A stretch of 64,000 nt of DNA from JAFLCM01 sp046154665 (lineage in GTDB: Bacteria > Planctomycetota > Phycisphaerae > Phycisphaerales > UBA1924), in NCBI GenBank assembly GCA_046154665.1, contig JBJXFG010000017.1, positions 1 through 64,000 of the forward strand, given 5' to 3'. A program made the position numbers and the translations under genes. The notes under the pieces are model-generated. The model was not told the origin of the DNA. It saw only the letters and a program-made list of their open reading frames with translations, and did not search any database. This document shows, piece by piece, positions 7,110 through 15,444 of the stretch; the first letter of the stretch is position 1; each line of letters opens with the position of its first letter.

Positions 7110-9098
7110 TCACGCCTTCGCCACAGCCGAACCCTTGCGAATCTCGACGATCGGCCCGCGCCCTGCGTTCGCCGAAGCCGCCGGCGAACCACCAGCCGCC
7201 GCCGCGCGGATCATCCGAGCGATCGACGCCGGATCGAGCCCCACCTCGGCGAGCTGGTCCTTCCGCGAGTCCTGATAGACCCACGCGTCCGGCAGCGCCA
7301 TCCGCGTCACCAGCCCGGCGTCCAGGCCCAGCGCGCTGGCCGCTTCGACCACCGCCGCCCCGAACCCGCCGTGCGGCCCGTGGTCCTCGATCGTCACGAT
7401 CGGCACGCGCCGCTCGAGCAGCGAGCGGAGCAGCGCCTCATCAACCGGCTTGGCGAACCGGGCGTCGTGCAGTTCGGCGCGCACCTCGGGTCCGATGGTG
7501 TCGATCGCTTCGAGGGCGCTGATCACCATCGTGCCGTAGGCCATCACGGCGACATCGGGCTTGTCGTGCTTGATGAGCGTGCGGGCCTTGCCCAGTTCGA
7601 ACGCGGGGCATACGCCGAAGCGCTCAAGAGCCTTCGAGCAGTTGTCACGCGGCCAGCGGCAGGCGCTCAGGCCTGTGTCGTAGGTCCGCATGAACTCGAG
7701 TGCCGCCAGCATCGAAGGCTCGTCCGCCGCCGCGGTGATCGCCGCGTTGGGCAGCGTGCGCAGCAGCGAGATATCGCAGAACCCGTGGTGGACAGCGCCG
7801 TCGCCGCCGACCAGTCCCGCCCGGTCCATGCACAGCCGCACGGCGAGGCCCTGCAGCGAAACTTCCTGGAACGCCTGATCAAACGCCCGCTGCATGAACG
7901 TGGAATAGACCGCGAAGAAAGGCTTCCACCCCGTCTTGGCCATCCCCGCCAGCATGTCCAAAGCGTGGCTCTCGCAGATGCCGCTGTCGAAGGTGCGCTC
8001 CGGGTGCGCCGCCATGACCTTGTCGATGCCCGTGCCGCCCGGCATCGCGGCGGTACACGCCACGATCTTCGGGTCACGCTTCATCATCTCGGTCAGCGCT
8101 TCCCCGAACGCCGACGTGAACGATCGGCCCTCGCTCTTGATCTCGACACGGCACGAATCCGGGTCGTAGTTGAACGCCGCCGGTGAGTGGAACCTCGTCG
8201 CGTCGCCCTCGGCGAAGTCGTACCCCTTGCCCTTGATCGTCTTGACGTGCAGCACCATCGGGCGGTCGAGGTGCTTGGCCTCGTTCAAGAACTCCACGAG
8301 CGTCCGCAAATCGTGCCCGTCGACGGGGCCGACGGTGACCAGCCCGAAGTGCTCGAACCACGAATCTTCGCTGACCGCGGCCTTGGCCATCTCGCCCAGG
8401 CGGTGGTACGCGTCCTTGACGAACTCCCCGCCCGGCAGCCCCTCCAGCATGGTGCGGGCCCGCTTCTTCATCTCGCCGTAGGTCCCGCTAAGCCGCACGC
8501 GGTCGAAGTACTGCGACACCGCGCCCTGCGGCTTGGAGATGCTCATCCCGTTGTCGTTGAGGACGACGAGGAACTGCCGGCGCAGCGTGCCGGCACCGTT
8601 GAGGCCTTCCATGGCGAGGCCGTTGACGATCGACGCATCGCCGATGAGCGTGACAACGCGACGCCCGTTGGGGCGGGATTCGGGGTCGAACGATTCCTTG
8701 TTCAGCAGGTCGCCGCGAGCCATCCCCACGGCGGTCGAGATGCCGGTGCCCGCGTGCCCGACGCTGAACAGGTCGTACGCGCTCTCGCGCGGCTCCGGGA
8801 ACCCGGCCATGCCCGATCGCGTCCGCAGGTTCTTGAGCAGGCCCTGACGCCCAGTCAGCAACTTGTGCGGGTAGCACTGGTGCCCGACATCGAAGAGGAG
8901 GCGGTCGTGGCCGAAGTCAAAGACGTAGTGGAGGGCGATGGTGAGCTCGACCACGCCGAGGTTGGGCGCGAGGTGCCCGCCGACCTTCGAGACCTGCTCA
9001 AAGATCGCTTCCCGAATCTCCTGCGCGACGAGGCTGAGGTCATCGACCGAAAGTTTGCGAAGGTCACTGGGGGTGTTGATGGTGGGCAGCAGCGGCAT
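7110..9098 (-). CDS. dxs: 1-deoxy-D-xylulose-5-phosphate synthase
   Basis: The protein is 662 residues. It joins pyruvate and glyceraldehyde 3-phosphate, the first step of the methylerythritol phosphate route to isoprenoids. The thiamine diphosphate domain is visible at the N-terminus: HLAPNLGVVELTIALHYVF, the VGHQCYPHKLLTGR stretch, and GDASIVNGLAMEGLN in place of the commoner GDGAL form. The transketolase pyrimidine-binding and C-terminal domains follow (ESHALDMLAGMAKTG, then the VYSTFMQRAFDQ and HDVALQ-like regions). The polyprenyl synthase gene lies 195 bases upstream on the same strand, so two isoprenoid steps are neighbours. The slight divergence of the thiamine motif suggests a second planctomycete Dxs subgroup; this is an inference. 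Confidence 0.93.
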   Translation of the reverse strand: MPLLPTINTPSDLRKLSVDDLSLVAQEIREAIFEQVSKVGGHLAPNLGVVELTIALHYVFDFGHDRLLFDVGHQCYPHKLLTGRQGLLKNLRTRSGMAGFPEPRESAYDLFSVGHAGTGISTAVGMARGDLLNKESFDPESRPNGRRVVTLIGDASIVNGLAMEGLNGAGTLRRQFLVVLNDNGMSISKPQGAVSQYFDRVRLSGTYGEMKKRARTMLEGLPGGEFVKDAYHRLGEMAKAAVSEDSWFEHFGLVTVGPVDGHDLRTLVEFLNEAKHLDRPMVLHVKTIKGKGYDFAEGDATRFHSPAAFNYDPDSCRVEIKSEGRSFTSAFGEALTEMMKRDPKIVACTAAMPGGTGIDKVMAAHPERTFDSGICESHALDMLAGMAKTGWKPFFAVYSTFMQRAFDQAFQEVSLQGLAVRLCMDRAGLVGGDGAVHHGFCDISLLRTLPNAAITAAADEPSMLAALEFMRTYDTGLSACRWPRDNCSKALERFGVCPAFELGKARTLIKHDKPDVAVMAYGTMVISALEAIDTIGPEVRAELHDARFAKPVDEALLRSLLERRVPIVTIEDHGPHGGFGAAVVEAASALGLDAGLVTRMALPDAWVYQDSRKDQLAEVGLDPASIARMIRAAAAGGSPAASANAGRGPIVEIRKGSAVAKA

Positions 9099-9293
9099 CC
9101 GTGGCTCCGAGGTGACTCGCGCGAGTTCTGGCGGCGAGCCAGAAGGTTCAAAGGATACGGGGCGCGGTCAGTTTCAAATCTTCCTGAAAATACTAGCGGG
9201 CTTCCCCCGACCCGGATTTGGACATCATGCACATTTGTCAGGGATTCGCAAGGTGAAGCGGTTTACCGGACGCAACGCCTCCGCAACCGTCAT

Positions 9294-10157
9294 TCACCGC
9301 GTTCGTACGGCCAGATACTCACACAGTTCGACCAACGGCCCCGCGTTTCCGCCGAACGCCCGCAACGCCTCGAGCGCGACGCCGCGCAGCCGAGTGATCT
9401 CACGACGCGAGGATTCCACCCCCATCACGCCGGGGTAGGTCAGCTTGCCGAGGGCCGCGTCCTTGCCGGTCGCCTTGCCGGTGTGCTCGGCGGATTGCTC
9501 GACGTCCAGCAGGTCGTCCACGATCTGGAACATCAGCCCGATCGCCTCGCCGTAAGTCGTCAGCGACTGCAAAGCCTCCGGCGTGCAGCGCGGGCCGGCG
9601 CTGAGGGCACCCATGCGGCACGAGGCACGGATCAGCGCGCCAGTCTTGTTGCGGTGGACCAGTTCCAATCGCTTGGCGTCGTTCAACCCGGGCGTGAAGC
9701 CTCCGAGCGTGTCGTACACCTGACCGACGATCATCGCCGTGGTCCCGCGGGTGATCTCGCGCGTCAGGGCCGCGGCGGTGCCGGCGTCGGCGACCCGCTC
9801 GGCGACCACCTGAAACGCCAGCGTGTTGAGCAGGTCGCCGACCAGCAGGGCCATCGCCTCGCCGTGCGCGACGTGGGTGGTTGGGCGGCCGCGCCGCAGG
9901 TCGTCGTTGTCGAGCGCGGGGAGGTCGTCATGCACGAGACTGAAGGCGTGGACCATCTCGACGCTCGACGCCGCGGGCAGCGCGTCCTCGGCGGGGGCAC
10001 CCAGCGCGCGGCACGCATGCACCGCGAGCACCGGACGGGCCCGCTTGCCGGGGCCGAAAAGCGCGTATCGGGTGGCCGAGTCAAGGTTCGGCGGCAGGCG
10101 CAGCGAATCGAGGTACGACGCCATGAACCGCTCGATCAACGCCACAGGCTCGGACAT
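9294..10157 (-). CDS. ispA: Farnesyl/geranylgeranyl diphosphate synthase
   Basis: This trans-prenyltransferase condenses isopentenyl diphosphate with allylic diphosphates. The first Asp-rich motif is DDLPALDNDD, preceded by EMVHAFSLVH; the second is DDLLD inside MFQIVDDLLDVE. The GKRARPVL motif near the N-terminus and the KTGALIRASCRMGA stretch are also typical. I place the start at the ATG at 10157, giving 287 residues. The longer open frame to 10277 adds 40 Ser/Pro/Thr-rich residues with no homologous look, and neither start has a good ribosome-binding site. It is upstream of dxs and probably supplies prenyl chains from the same pathway. Chain length cannot be read safely from sequence. Confidence 0.88.
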   Translation of the reverse strand: MSEPVALIERFMASYLDSLRLPPNLDSATRYALFGPGKRARPVLAVHACRALGAPAEDALPAASSVEMVHAFSLVHDDLPALDNDDLRRGRPTTHVAHGEAMALLVGDLLNTLAFQVVAERVADAGTAAALTREITRGTTAMIVGQVYDTLGGFTPGLNDAKRLELVHRNKTGALIRASCRMGALSAGPRCTPEALQSLTTYGEAIGLMFQIVDDLLDVEQSAEHTGKATGKDAALGKLTYPGVMGVESSRREITRLRGVALEALRAFGGNAGPLVELCEYLAVRTR

Positions 10158-10353
10158 CGACGCCGGGGGGGGAATCTCCGTTGCGGCTCGGGAAGAGGTG
10201 GGGGAGGGCACGCTCACGGAAACAGGTCGGTTCACGGCGGTGGTGGTTCCAGCGGAGAGTGGTGAGGCGGGGGTCATGCGCGAGTTCTGGGGCGTTCTGG
10301 CACTGGATTCGGCGACAAGGGGACATTGTAGAAGGTGATCGAGTCGGGTTCTC

Positions 10354-10359
10354 TATAAT
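10354..10359 (+). promoter_or_regulatory. Perfect -10 box TATAAT upstream of exbB
   Basis: TATAAT lies about 137 bases before the exbB-type start. The -35 region is poor (GAAGGT at 17-base spacing, TTGTAG farther out), so this is a probable rather than certain promoter. A tandem repeat lies between it and the gene. Confidence 0.45.
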
Positions 10360-10402
10360 GCGGGCTCGGCGATGCGGATTCTGTCAGGTTGCCTCTTCGT
10401 CT

Positions 10403-10490
10403 GCCCACTCCCCATTCCCCATTCCCCATTCCCCATTCCCCATTCCCCACTCCCCACTCCCGACTCCCGACTCCCGACTTCCGATTCCCC
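10403..10490. repeat. Tandem 7-8 bp repeat before exbB
   Basis: The units are CCCCATT and CCCCACT (five or more), then CCCGACT repeated, ending 5 bases before the ATG at 10496. This pyrimidine-rich array replaces any ribosome-binding site. Related arrays precede metF, rpsK and infA. Confidence 0.85.
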
Positions 10491-10495
10491 CTCTC

Positions 10496-11164
10496 ATGAC
10501 CGACATCCTCCGCAACATCCTCAGCATCTTCCAACTCGGCGGCCCGGTCCTGTGGGTGCTGCTCGCCGTCAGTGTCGTGGCGTTCACGCTGGTCATCGAG
10601 CGGGCCACGTTTTGGTGGGGCTTGCACAAGCCCGGGCGCGGCGCCTGGGTGGCCAAGGCGCTGTCGCTGCTCAAGAAGGGCGACATCGGCGGCACCAAGA
10701 CCCTCGCCGCGGCCGATACCACCCTCTACGCCGGCATCGTCGATGAGCTTGTGACCGTGCGGCTGACGGATTCGACGGCCGTCGGATTGGTTGAAGAGCG
10801 TCGCCATCTCGTCGAGCGCTTCAACGGCGCTCTCTCGACGATCATCACCGCCGCCCCGCTCATCGGCCTGCTCGGCACCGTCACCGGCATCATCCGCAGT
10901 TTCGACGTGATCGGCGACGCGTCCGCCGTGCGCGACATCCCGGCGGTGGCGCAGGGCGTGAGCGAGGCGCTGCTCAATACCGCCGCTGGGCTCGCGGTGG
11001 CGCTGTTGACGCTTCTACCCACGGTGATCTTCAAAGCTCAGACGGATCGGTTTCTCAGCAACGCCGAGGCGCTGGCGGCGGCGGCAGCTCAGGGGCGCGG
11101 CGGCTCCCCCACGAGCAGAACTGAACCCTCCGCGCAAGCGGAGGGCCAAGGCGCCCGCAGGTAG
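10496..11164 (+). CDS. MotA/TolQ/ExbB-type proton channel protein
   Basis: The protein is 222 residues. It has the three-helix plan of the family: a first membrane segment at about residues 13-36 (GGPVLWVLLAVSVVAFTLVIE), a cytoplasmic loop, and two further helices. The second carries the conserved ITAAPLIGLLGTVTGIIRSF signature, and the third is LLNTAAGLAVALLTLLPTVIF. Such proteins pair with an ExbD/TolR partner to couple the proton gradient to outer-membrane work. No ExbD/TolR gene is adjacent: metF converges 64 bases downstream, so this copy is an orphan here. The Ser/Gln-rich C-terminal tail is not conserved-looking. The start is chosen at the family N-terminus, directly after a tandem repeat. 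Confidence 0.85.
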   Translation: MTDILRNILSIFQLGGPVLWVLLAVSVVAFTLVIERATFWWGLHKPGRGAWVAKALSLLKKGDIGGTKTLAAADTTLYAGIVDELVTVRLTDSTAVGLVEERRHLVERFNGALSTIITAAPLIGLLGTVTGIIRSFDVIGDASAVRDIPAVAQGVSEALLNTAAGLAVALLTLLPTVIFKAQTDRFLSNAEALAAAAAQGRGGSPTSRTEPSAQAEGQGARR

Positions 11165-11228
11165 GCTCCGATCACCCGCCGCATGTCCCACCGCGTTGAC
11201 ATCGCGCCAGCGCGCAACTCCGGCCGCA

Positions 11229-12149
11229 TCACACCGCCAGCGAATGCTCGATGCCCAAGCTCGCATAAATCTCCCGCGTCGCCGGGCTCTTGTTCAGCGT
11301 GTACAGGTGAATCCCCTTCACCTTGCCGTCGAGCAGCCCGCGGCACTGCTCGGTCGCCCAGTGGACGCCGACGCGTTTGATGGCGTCGGCGTTTCCGTTG
11401 CAGCGGTTCACGGCGCGGATCAGCGACGCCGGGAAACGAGCCCCCGCCGCCAGATCGGCCATCGCCTTCATCCCGCCAGCGCTGGTGACGGGCATGACGC
11501 CGGCGATGATCGGCGTCTTGATCCCCGCCAGTTCGCAGCGGTCGCGGAAGTCGAAGAAGTCGCGGTTGTCGAAGAACAGCTGCGTCACGATGCAGTCGGC
11601 ACCCTCGTCGACTTTCGCTTTGAGATAGTCCATCTCCTTCAGTCGGTTTGGGCAGCCGGGGTGTCCTTCAGGGAAGGCGGCCACCGCCACGCCGAAGCCG
11701 CGGGCGTCCTTGATCGCCTGGCCCGCGAACGTCGAGTTGAACTTCTTGATGTACCGCACCAACTGGGCCGCGAACCGGAACGAATCGCGCGAGCGGTCAT
11801 ATTCAGGCTGGTTCCGCGGCGGATCGCCCGCCAGCGCCAGGATGTTGCTCACCCCCGCGTTGGCATACCGCTCGAGGATGTCGTGGATCTCCGCTTCGGT
11901 GTGGCTGATGCACGTCAGGTGCGGCATCACGTCGATCGCGGTCTTGTGTTTGATGCGCTCGACCAGGTCGTGGGTGCGCTCGCGCGTGCCCCCGCCGGCC
12001 CCGTAGGTCACGCTGACCCACGCCGGCTGCAACGGCTGAAGCTCGCTGATGGCGACAAACAACTCCTCCGCCGAGGCGTCGGTCTTTGGTGGAAAGAACT
12101 CGAACGAGAAGGTGGTCGAGCGGGCGTTGAAGATGTCGTTGATGTGCAT
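11229..12149 (-). CDS. metF: 5,10-methylenetetrahydrofolate reductase
   Basis: The protein is 306 residues, a normal length. It reduces methylenetetrahydrofolate to methyltetrahydrofolate, the methyl donor for methionine synthesis. Recognisable segments are TFSFEFFPPKT at the N-terminus, SVTYGAGGGTRERT, MPHLTCISHT, ILALAGDPP, the VDEGADCIVTQLFFDN stretch and IIAGVMPV, all of the FAD-binding TIM barrel. The start at 12149 fits the family N-terminus; the open frame continues upstream through a repeat and the operator, which is clearly non-coding. A 24-bp palindrome overlapping a -10 box lies about 165 bases upstream and matches one at the sahR promoter, so repression by SAH-responsive SahR is predicted. 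Confidence 0.93.
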   Translation of the reverse strand: MHINDIFNARSTTFSFEFFPPKTDASAEELFVAISELQPLQPAWVSVTYGAGGGTRERTHDLVERIKHKTAIDVMPHLTCISHTEAEIHDILERYANAGVSNILALAGDPPRNQPEYDRSRDSFRFAAQLVRYIKKFNSTFAGQAIKDARGFGVAVAAFPEGHPGCPNRLKEMDYLKAKVDEGADCIVTQLFFDNRDFFDFRDRCELAGIKTPIIAGVMPVTSAGGMKAMADLAAGARFPASLIRAVNRCNGNADAIKRVGVHWATEQCRGLLDGKVKGIHLYTLNKSPATREIYASLGIEHSLAV

Positions 12150-12156
12150 GGGGGGA

Positions 12157-12200
12157 GGGGCGGGAGTCGGGAGTCGGGAGTGGGAAGTCGGGAGTGGGGG
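12157..12200. repeat. Tandem GGGAGTC repeat before metF
   Basis: Units of GGGAGTC and GGGAGTG or GGGAAGTC run from 12157 to about 12200, some 8 bases before the metF ATG on the minus strand. The array is the same type as that before exbB, read on the other strand. Confidence 0.8.
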
Positions 12201-12307
12201 GAAGCGCTGGCTCGCGATGGGTGTATCGGCGCGCCGGTAAGCATCCCACTGAGACGCCTGAGCATCGAGGTCCGCCGCGAGGCTCAGGGCTGTCCTTGAA
12301 GCGAACG

Positions 12308-12336
12308 AGTATATCCGTTCATCCGGATGAACGGAT
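12308..12336 (-). promoter_or_regulatory. Predicted SahR operator and -10 box of metF
   Basis: Positions 12313-12336 form a perfect 24-bp palindrome centred on CATCCGGATG. On the minus strand it runs directly into TATACT (12313-12308), a good -10 box, while the -35 region is weak. The 19-mer ATCCGTTYATCCGGATGAA is shared with the sahR promoter. Confidence 0.7.
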
Positions 12337-12580
12337 GGTAGCTCTCGCCAGCCACGCTCGGATGTCGGGCAACCAGCCTTCCGGTGCAAACGCCTGATCT
12401 GAGTCTTGATCCGCACGCACCGGCGTCCCTCGTGGGCAACAAAGTCCGCGCGCGGAATCGCCCCACGGCAAGGTGCGCGAGGCGATCACCACGAAAGCGC
12501 TCGCCGAGAGCGAAGGCCCGCGCCGGCGTCGGACATCTCGAGTCGGCCCAAGCCCCTCACGCCAAACGGTCGGGGACTGT
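12337..12580. other. Intergenic stretch between metF promoter and next gene
   Basis: This stretch holds no convincing gene: open frames here are Arg/Pro-rich in every frame. It separates the metF promoter from the 3' end of the exported-protein gene at 12581. I see no clear terminator or repeat in it. Confidence 0.5.
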
Positions 12581-13951
12581 TCACCGAGGCCGGCGCCGAC
12601 GCAGACCGGCCAAACCCGCCAGGCTCAGCAATCCGGCCGCGCCGGGGGTTGGCACCAGCACCCGCACGAAGGCGTCGCCCGTGACCGTGCCCGAGGCGCT
12701 GCGCCACGTCACGTTGGAGTAGTACCACCCATCGTCGGCAAGGAAGCCGCCCAGCGCCGCCGGCGAGGCCGACGCGAAGTTGTCCGTCCACAGGAACGCG
12801 TCGTCGAGGGTGCCGTCGCCCGTGAGGTCGAGTTGGTCGCCGGTGCGCATGAACTCGGTGCCGTTGAAGGTCCAGACGAAGTTGCGGGTGGTGTCGGTGT
12901 TGTCGGTGAACCCGCCCAGCACCAAGTTGCCGGCGGTGTCACCGGTGACGACGGCGAAGGTGGTGTCGCTCGCGGCGGTCCAGGGCAACTCGCTCCAACG
13001 CTCGCCCGCGAAAGCGCCGCCGACGAGATCGCCGCTGGCGGCGACGAGCGTGCCGTTCTTGATCGCGCCGCCGGTGCCGTCGCTGAAGCGGACGCGGGTG
13101 AGCCAGTCGCCGTTGTCCTGGAGGATGTTCTGCTCGCCGTTGATCTGGGCGACGGTGCGCCCGCCGAACAGGTCGCCGGCGCGGAGCACGATGGCGTCGT
13201 CCTTGACGAGCACCTGCGTGCCCGAGGAGGTGCCGAGGTTGCCGATCACCACATACGACGAACCGTCGGAGGTGGTCTGGAAGGCGTTGCGCCCGGAGAA
13301 GTTCGCGGTGCTGAACGGCGTGGCCGACCCGGTGACGAGTTCGCCGTCACGCAGCACACGCGTGGTCCCGTTGCCGGTGTAGAAGCCGATCGCGGTGGAC
13401 GAAGCGCCGATCGAGTAGCCAAATGAAACCGCGCCCGAATCGGTGATCCCCGGCCCGTAGTTCGCCGTGCCCATCAGGTCACCGGCGTAGGTCTGGCCTT
13501 CGCGGGCGGCGATCGAGAGGCTACTGCCCGTGAAGTTCCCGCGGTAGACGACTTCGTCGTCATTGGTCGCGCCGCCGACGAGGTTGCCGATGCCGACCCA
13601 GTCGCCGGACTCGTTGATGTCGACGTAGCGGTCGGCGGTCTCGAAGGTGCGCCCGGGCTCGAAGGCGGTGGTGCCCTCGAGGGCCGCGAGGTTGTACGAA
13701 GCTCCCGCGCCGGTGATGTACATCGCGTCGGCGGTAGAGGCACCGGTGTTGCGCGCCAGCATGATCCACTTGCCGCCGGTGCCGGATTTCACGGGGCGGT
13801 CGAACGAGTTGAAGCGGATGGTCGCGCCGGGGTTGGCGAACGAGTTCGCGCCCACGCCGCTGTCCTGGAGGATCGCGGTGACAGGACCGGCGAGCGCGGA
13901 CCCCGCGCAGGCCGACAACAACAACGCAGCGAAAACATCGTGAGTCGACAT
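12581..13951 (-). CDS. Exported protein with PTPGAAG sorting tail
   Basis: The protein is 456 residues. The N-terminal signal peptide is about residues 1-21 (FAALLLSACAGSALA). The body is rich in Gly, Thr, Asn and Asp with repeated phrases such as NESGDWVGIGN, DNGDWLTRV and AREGQTYAGDL/LRAGDLFGG, suggesting a beta-propeller or beta-sheet fold. The last 25 residues are VPTPGAAGLLSLAGLAGLRRRR plus two residues. This is a Pro-Gly motif, a hydrophobic helix and an Arg cluster, the tripartite plan of PEP-CTERM-type sorting signals. GGAGG lies 8 bases before the ATG. The function beyond surface export is unknown. Confidence 0.8.
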   Translation of the reverse strand: MSTHDVFAALLLSACAGSALAGPVTAILQDSGVGANSFANPGATIRFNSFDRPVKSGTGGKWIMLARNTGASTADAMYITGAGASYNLAALEGTTAFEPGRTFETADRYVDINESGDWVGIGNLVGGATNDDEVVYRGNFTGSSLSIAAREGQTYAGDLMGTANYGPGITDSGAVSFGYSIGASSTAIGFYTGNGTTRVLRDGELVTGSATPFSTANFSGRNAFQTTSDGSSYVVIGNLGTSSGTQVLVKDDAIVLRAGDLFGGRTVAQINGEQNILQDNGDWLTRVRFSDGTGGAIKNGTLVAASGDLVGGAFAGERWSELPWTAASDTTFAVVTGDTAGNLVLGGFTDNTDTTRNFVWTFNGTEFMRTGDQLDLTGDGTLDDAFLWTDNFASASPAALGGFLADDGWYYSNVTWRSASGTVTGDAFVRVLVPTPGAAGLLSLAGLAGLRRRRPR

Positions 13952-14138
13952 GTGAACTCCCTCCTACAGGAGCGGCTTGCGGCCCTCGGCGTGGCAACGC
14001 GAACCCTCGCGCAGCCCCGAGCGCTCCGATCAACCGCATAACTGTTCCACCCAAACGCGCCGGCGTCCATCCGAGAACCGCGAGACAACCAGAAACTCAC
14101 ATAAGGCCCCGTTTTTCGCCCGTATTCGGGCGATTGTC

Positions 14139-14166
14139 TTGCCGCCGCCCGAATCCGTTGTAGTCT
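14139..14166 (+). promoter_or_regulatory. Possible promoter of the dockerin-like protein gene
   Basis: TTGCCG (14139-14144), a 16-base spacer and TAGTCT (14161-14166) lie about 80 bases before the ATG at 14244. A small hairpin (CGCCCG-TATT-CGGGCG) lies just upstream. The match to the sigma-70 pattern is only moderate. Confidence 0.35.
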
Positions 14167-14243
14167 CTTGTTCGGGACTCATCGTCGCGCCCGTTCGGCG
14201 CGTAGGGACGAGCGTGCCGGCGACGCAGCCAAAGGGGATTCTC

Positions 14244-15257
14244 ATGCGGAACTCGATCTTCGTTCGCGCTGCCGGGGCCCTCGCCGCCTTCGCTGCGATC
14301 GGCCTGCTCGCGACTCACGGCGTCGTCGCGCCGGCCCTGGCCGGCCCGCCGCCGAAGCTCGAGTTCGGCATCGGCGTCGGCTTCGCCCTCCGCGCCTTCA
14401 CCTTCACGCCCGCCGAGCCCAAGCCCTACATCTGCAACATCGCCCCGAGCATCAGTGGCTTCAGCACCCACATGCATCCGGGCAACTTCGCGATCATTCA
14501 ATCCGCCAACGGGCACTTCATCGGCACCGAAGACGCCAACCAGCAGATCGGTGGTTTCAGCGATTCCTTCGCTACCGTCGCCGACCTCAAGGCCGCACTC
14601 GCCGATCCCGGCGGTTGGACCATCTCCATCACCGACGGCGAGACCGGCGTCCAATACACCTTCGCCATGTCCGTCGACGCCTCAAGCCTCACCGCCGACT
14701 ACCTCCGACCCATCATCTTCACCAACCTCATGCCCGGCGACAGCATCGGCCGCAACCCCACATTCACCTGGACGCAGGCCCCCACCAGCAACCCCGACGC
14801 GCAGCCGGACCTCGTCTTCAACCAGCTCTACAGCGACGACTTCGCGAACATCTACAACGCGCCCCCGGTCGGCATCAACGACACCTCGTGGACGCCCGAC
14901 GGACCGCTCGCGTACAACACGTACACCGTCTTCGTCAGCAAACTCAAGAGCTCACCGAACCAGAGCCTCGTCGCCGCGACGCTCGACCCAACCTTCCCGC
15001 CCGGCGCGACCGGCTATCTCACCCCGTTCGTCACCACCGGCGCGATCTCGTATGTGCCGCAACTGAAGGTCCTTTGCCTCGGCGACCTCACCGGCGACGC
15101 CCAGCGCAACACCGCCGATCTCACCCGCTTCCTCGGCCAGTTCGGACGAACCTGCGCCGAGATCACCGGCACCTGCGCCGACTTCAACAACGACGGCGTC
15201 GTCAACACCGCCGACCTGACGTTCTTCCTCGGCCGTTTCGGTTCTTCGTGCGTGTGA
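14244..15257 (+). CDS. Exported protein with two dockerin-like repeats
   Basis: The protein is 337 residues. A signal peptide covers about residues 1-33 (AAGALAAFAAIGLLATHGVV, then APALAG). The central domain (about 35-270) is not recognised; it contains HMHPGNFAIIQSANGHFIG and a predicted beta-rich region. The C-terminus has two calcium-loop repeats, GDLTGDAQRNTADLTRFLGQF and ADFNNDGVVNTADLTFFLGRF, each preceded by or ending with Cys. This is the same module as in the phosphatase at 2167 and the cytochrome at 29642. AAGGGG lies 7 bases before the ATG. It may be a surface or matrix protein attached through the dockerin-like module; the partner is unknown. Confidence 0.78.
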   Translation: MRNSIFVRAAGALAAFAAIGLLATHGVVAPALAGPPPKLEFGIGVGFALRAFTFTPAEPKPYICNIAPSISGFSTHMHPGNFAIIQSANGHFIGTEDANQQIGGFSDSFATVADLKAALADPGGWTISITDGETGVQYTFAMSVDASSLTADYLRPIIFTNLMPGDSIGRNPTFTWTQAPTSNPDAQPDLVFNQLYSDDFANIYNAPPVGINDTSWTPDGPLAYNTYTVFVSKLKSSPNQSLVAATLDPTFPPGATGYLTPFVTTGAISYVPQLKVLCLGDLTGDAQRNTADLTRFLGQFGRTCAEITGTCADFNNDGVVNTADLTFFLGRFGSSCV

Positions 15258-15444
15258 CCCGAGCCGGCCATGGGCGAGATGACCCCGAGGCGAGACAACT
15301 CGGAACCTATCGGCGGATCTGAGCCAGTCGCGCTGTTGACGCAGATGTCCCACGCGGCGCTTCTTTTTGAGGTCGCCCGTGATTAGTTTGGTCGACCGGG
15401 TGGACGCGGTCCGCCCGTCGAGACCTTTTTCAAAGAGACGAGCC

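Noticed and set aside
8187..10265. Long plus-strand frame opposite dxs and the prenyl synthase
   Set aside because: There are no family features; both minus-strand genes are complete with catalytic motifs.
14110..14140. Hairpin CGCCCG-TATT-CGGGCG as a terminator
   Set aside because: The stem is only 6 bp with no T-run on the correct side for either neighbour; it lies in the promoter region of the next gene.
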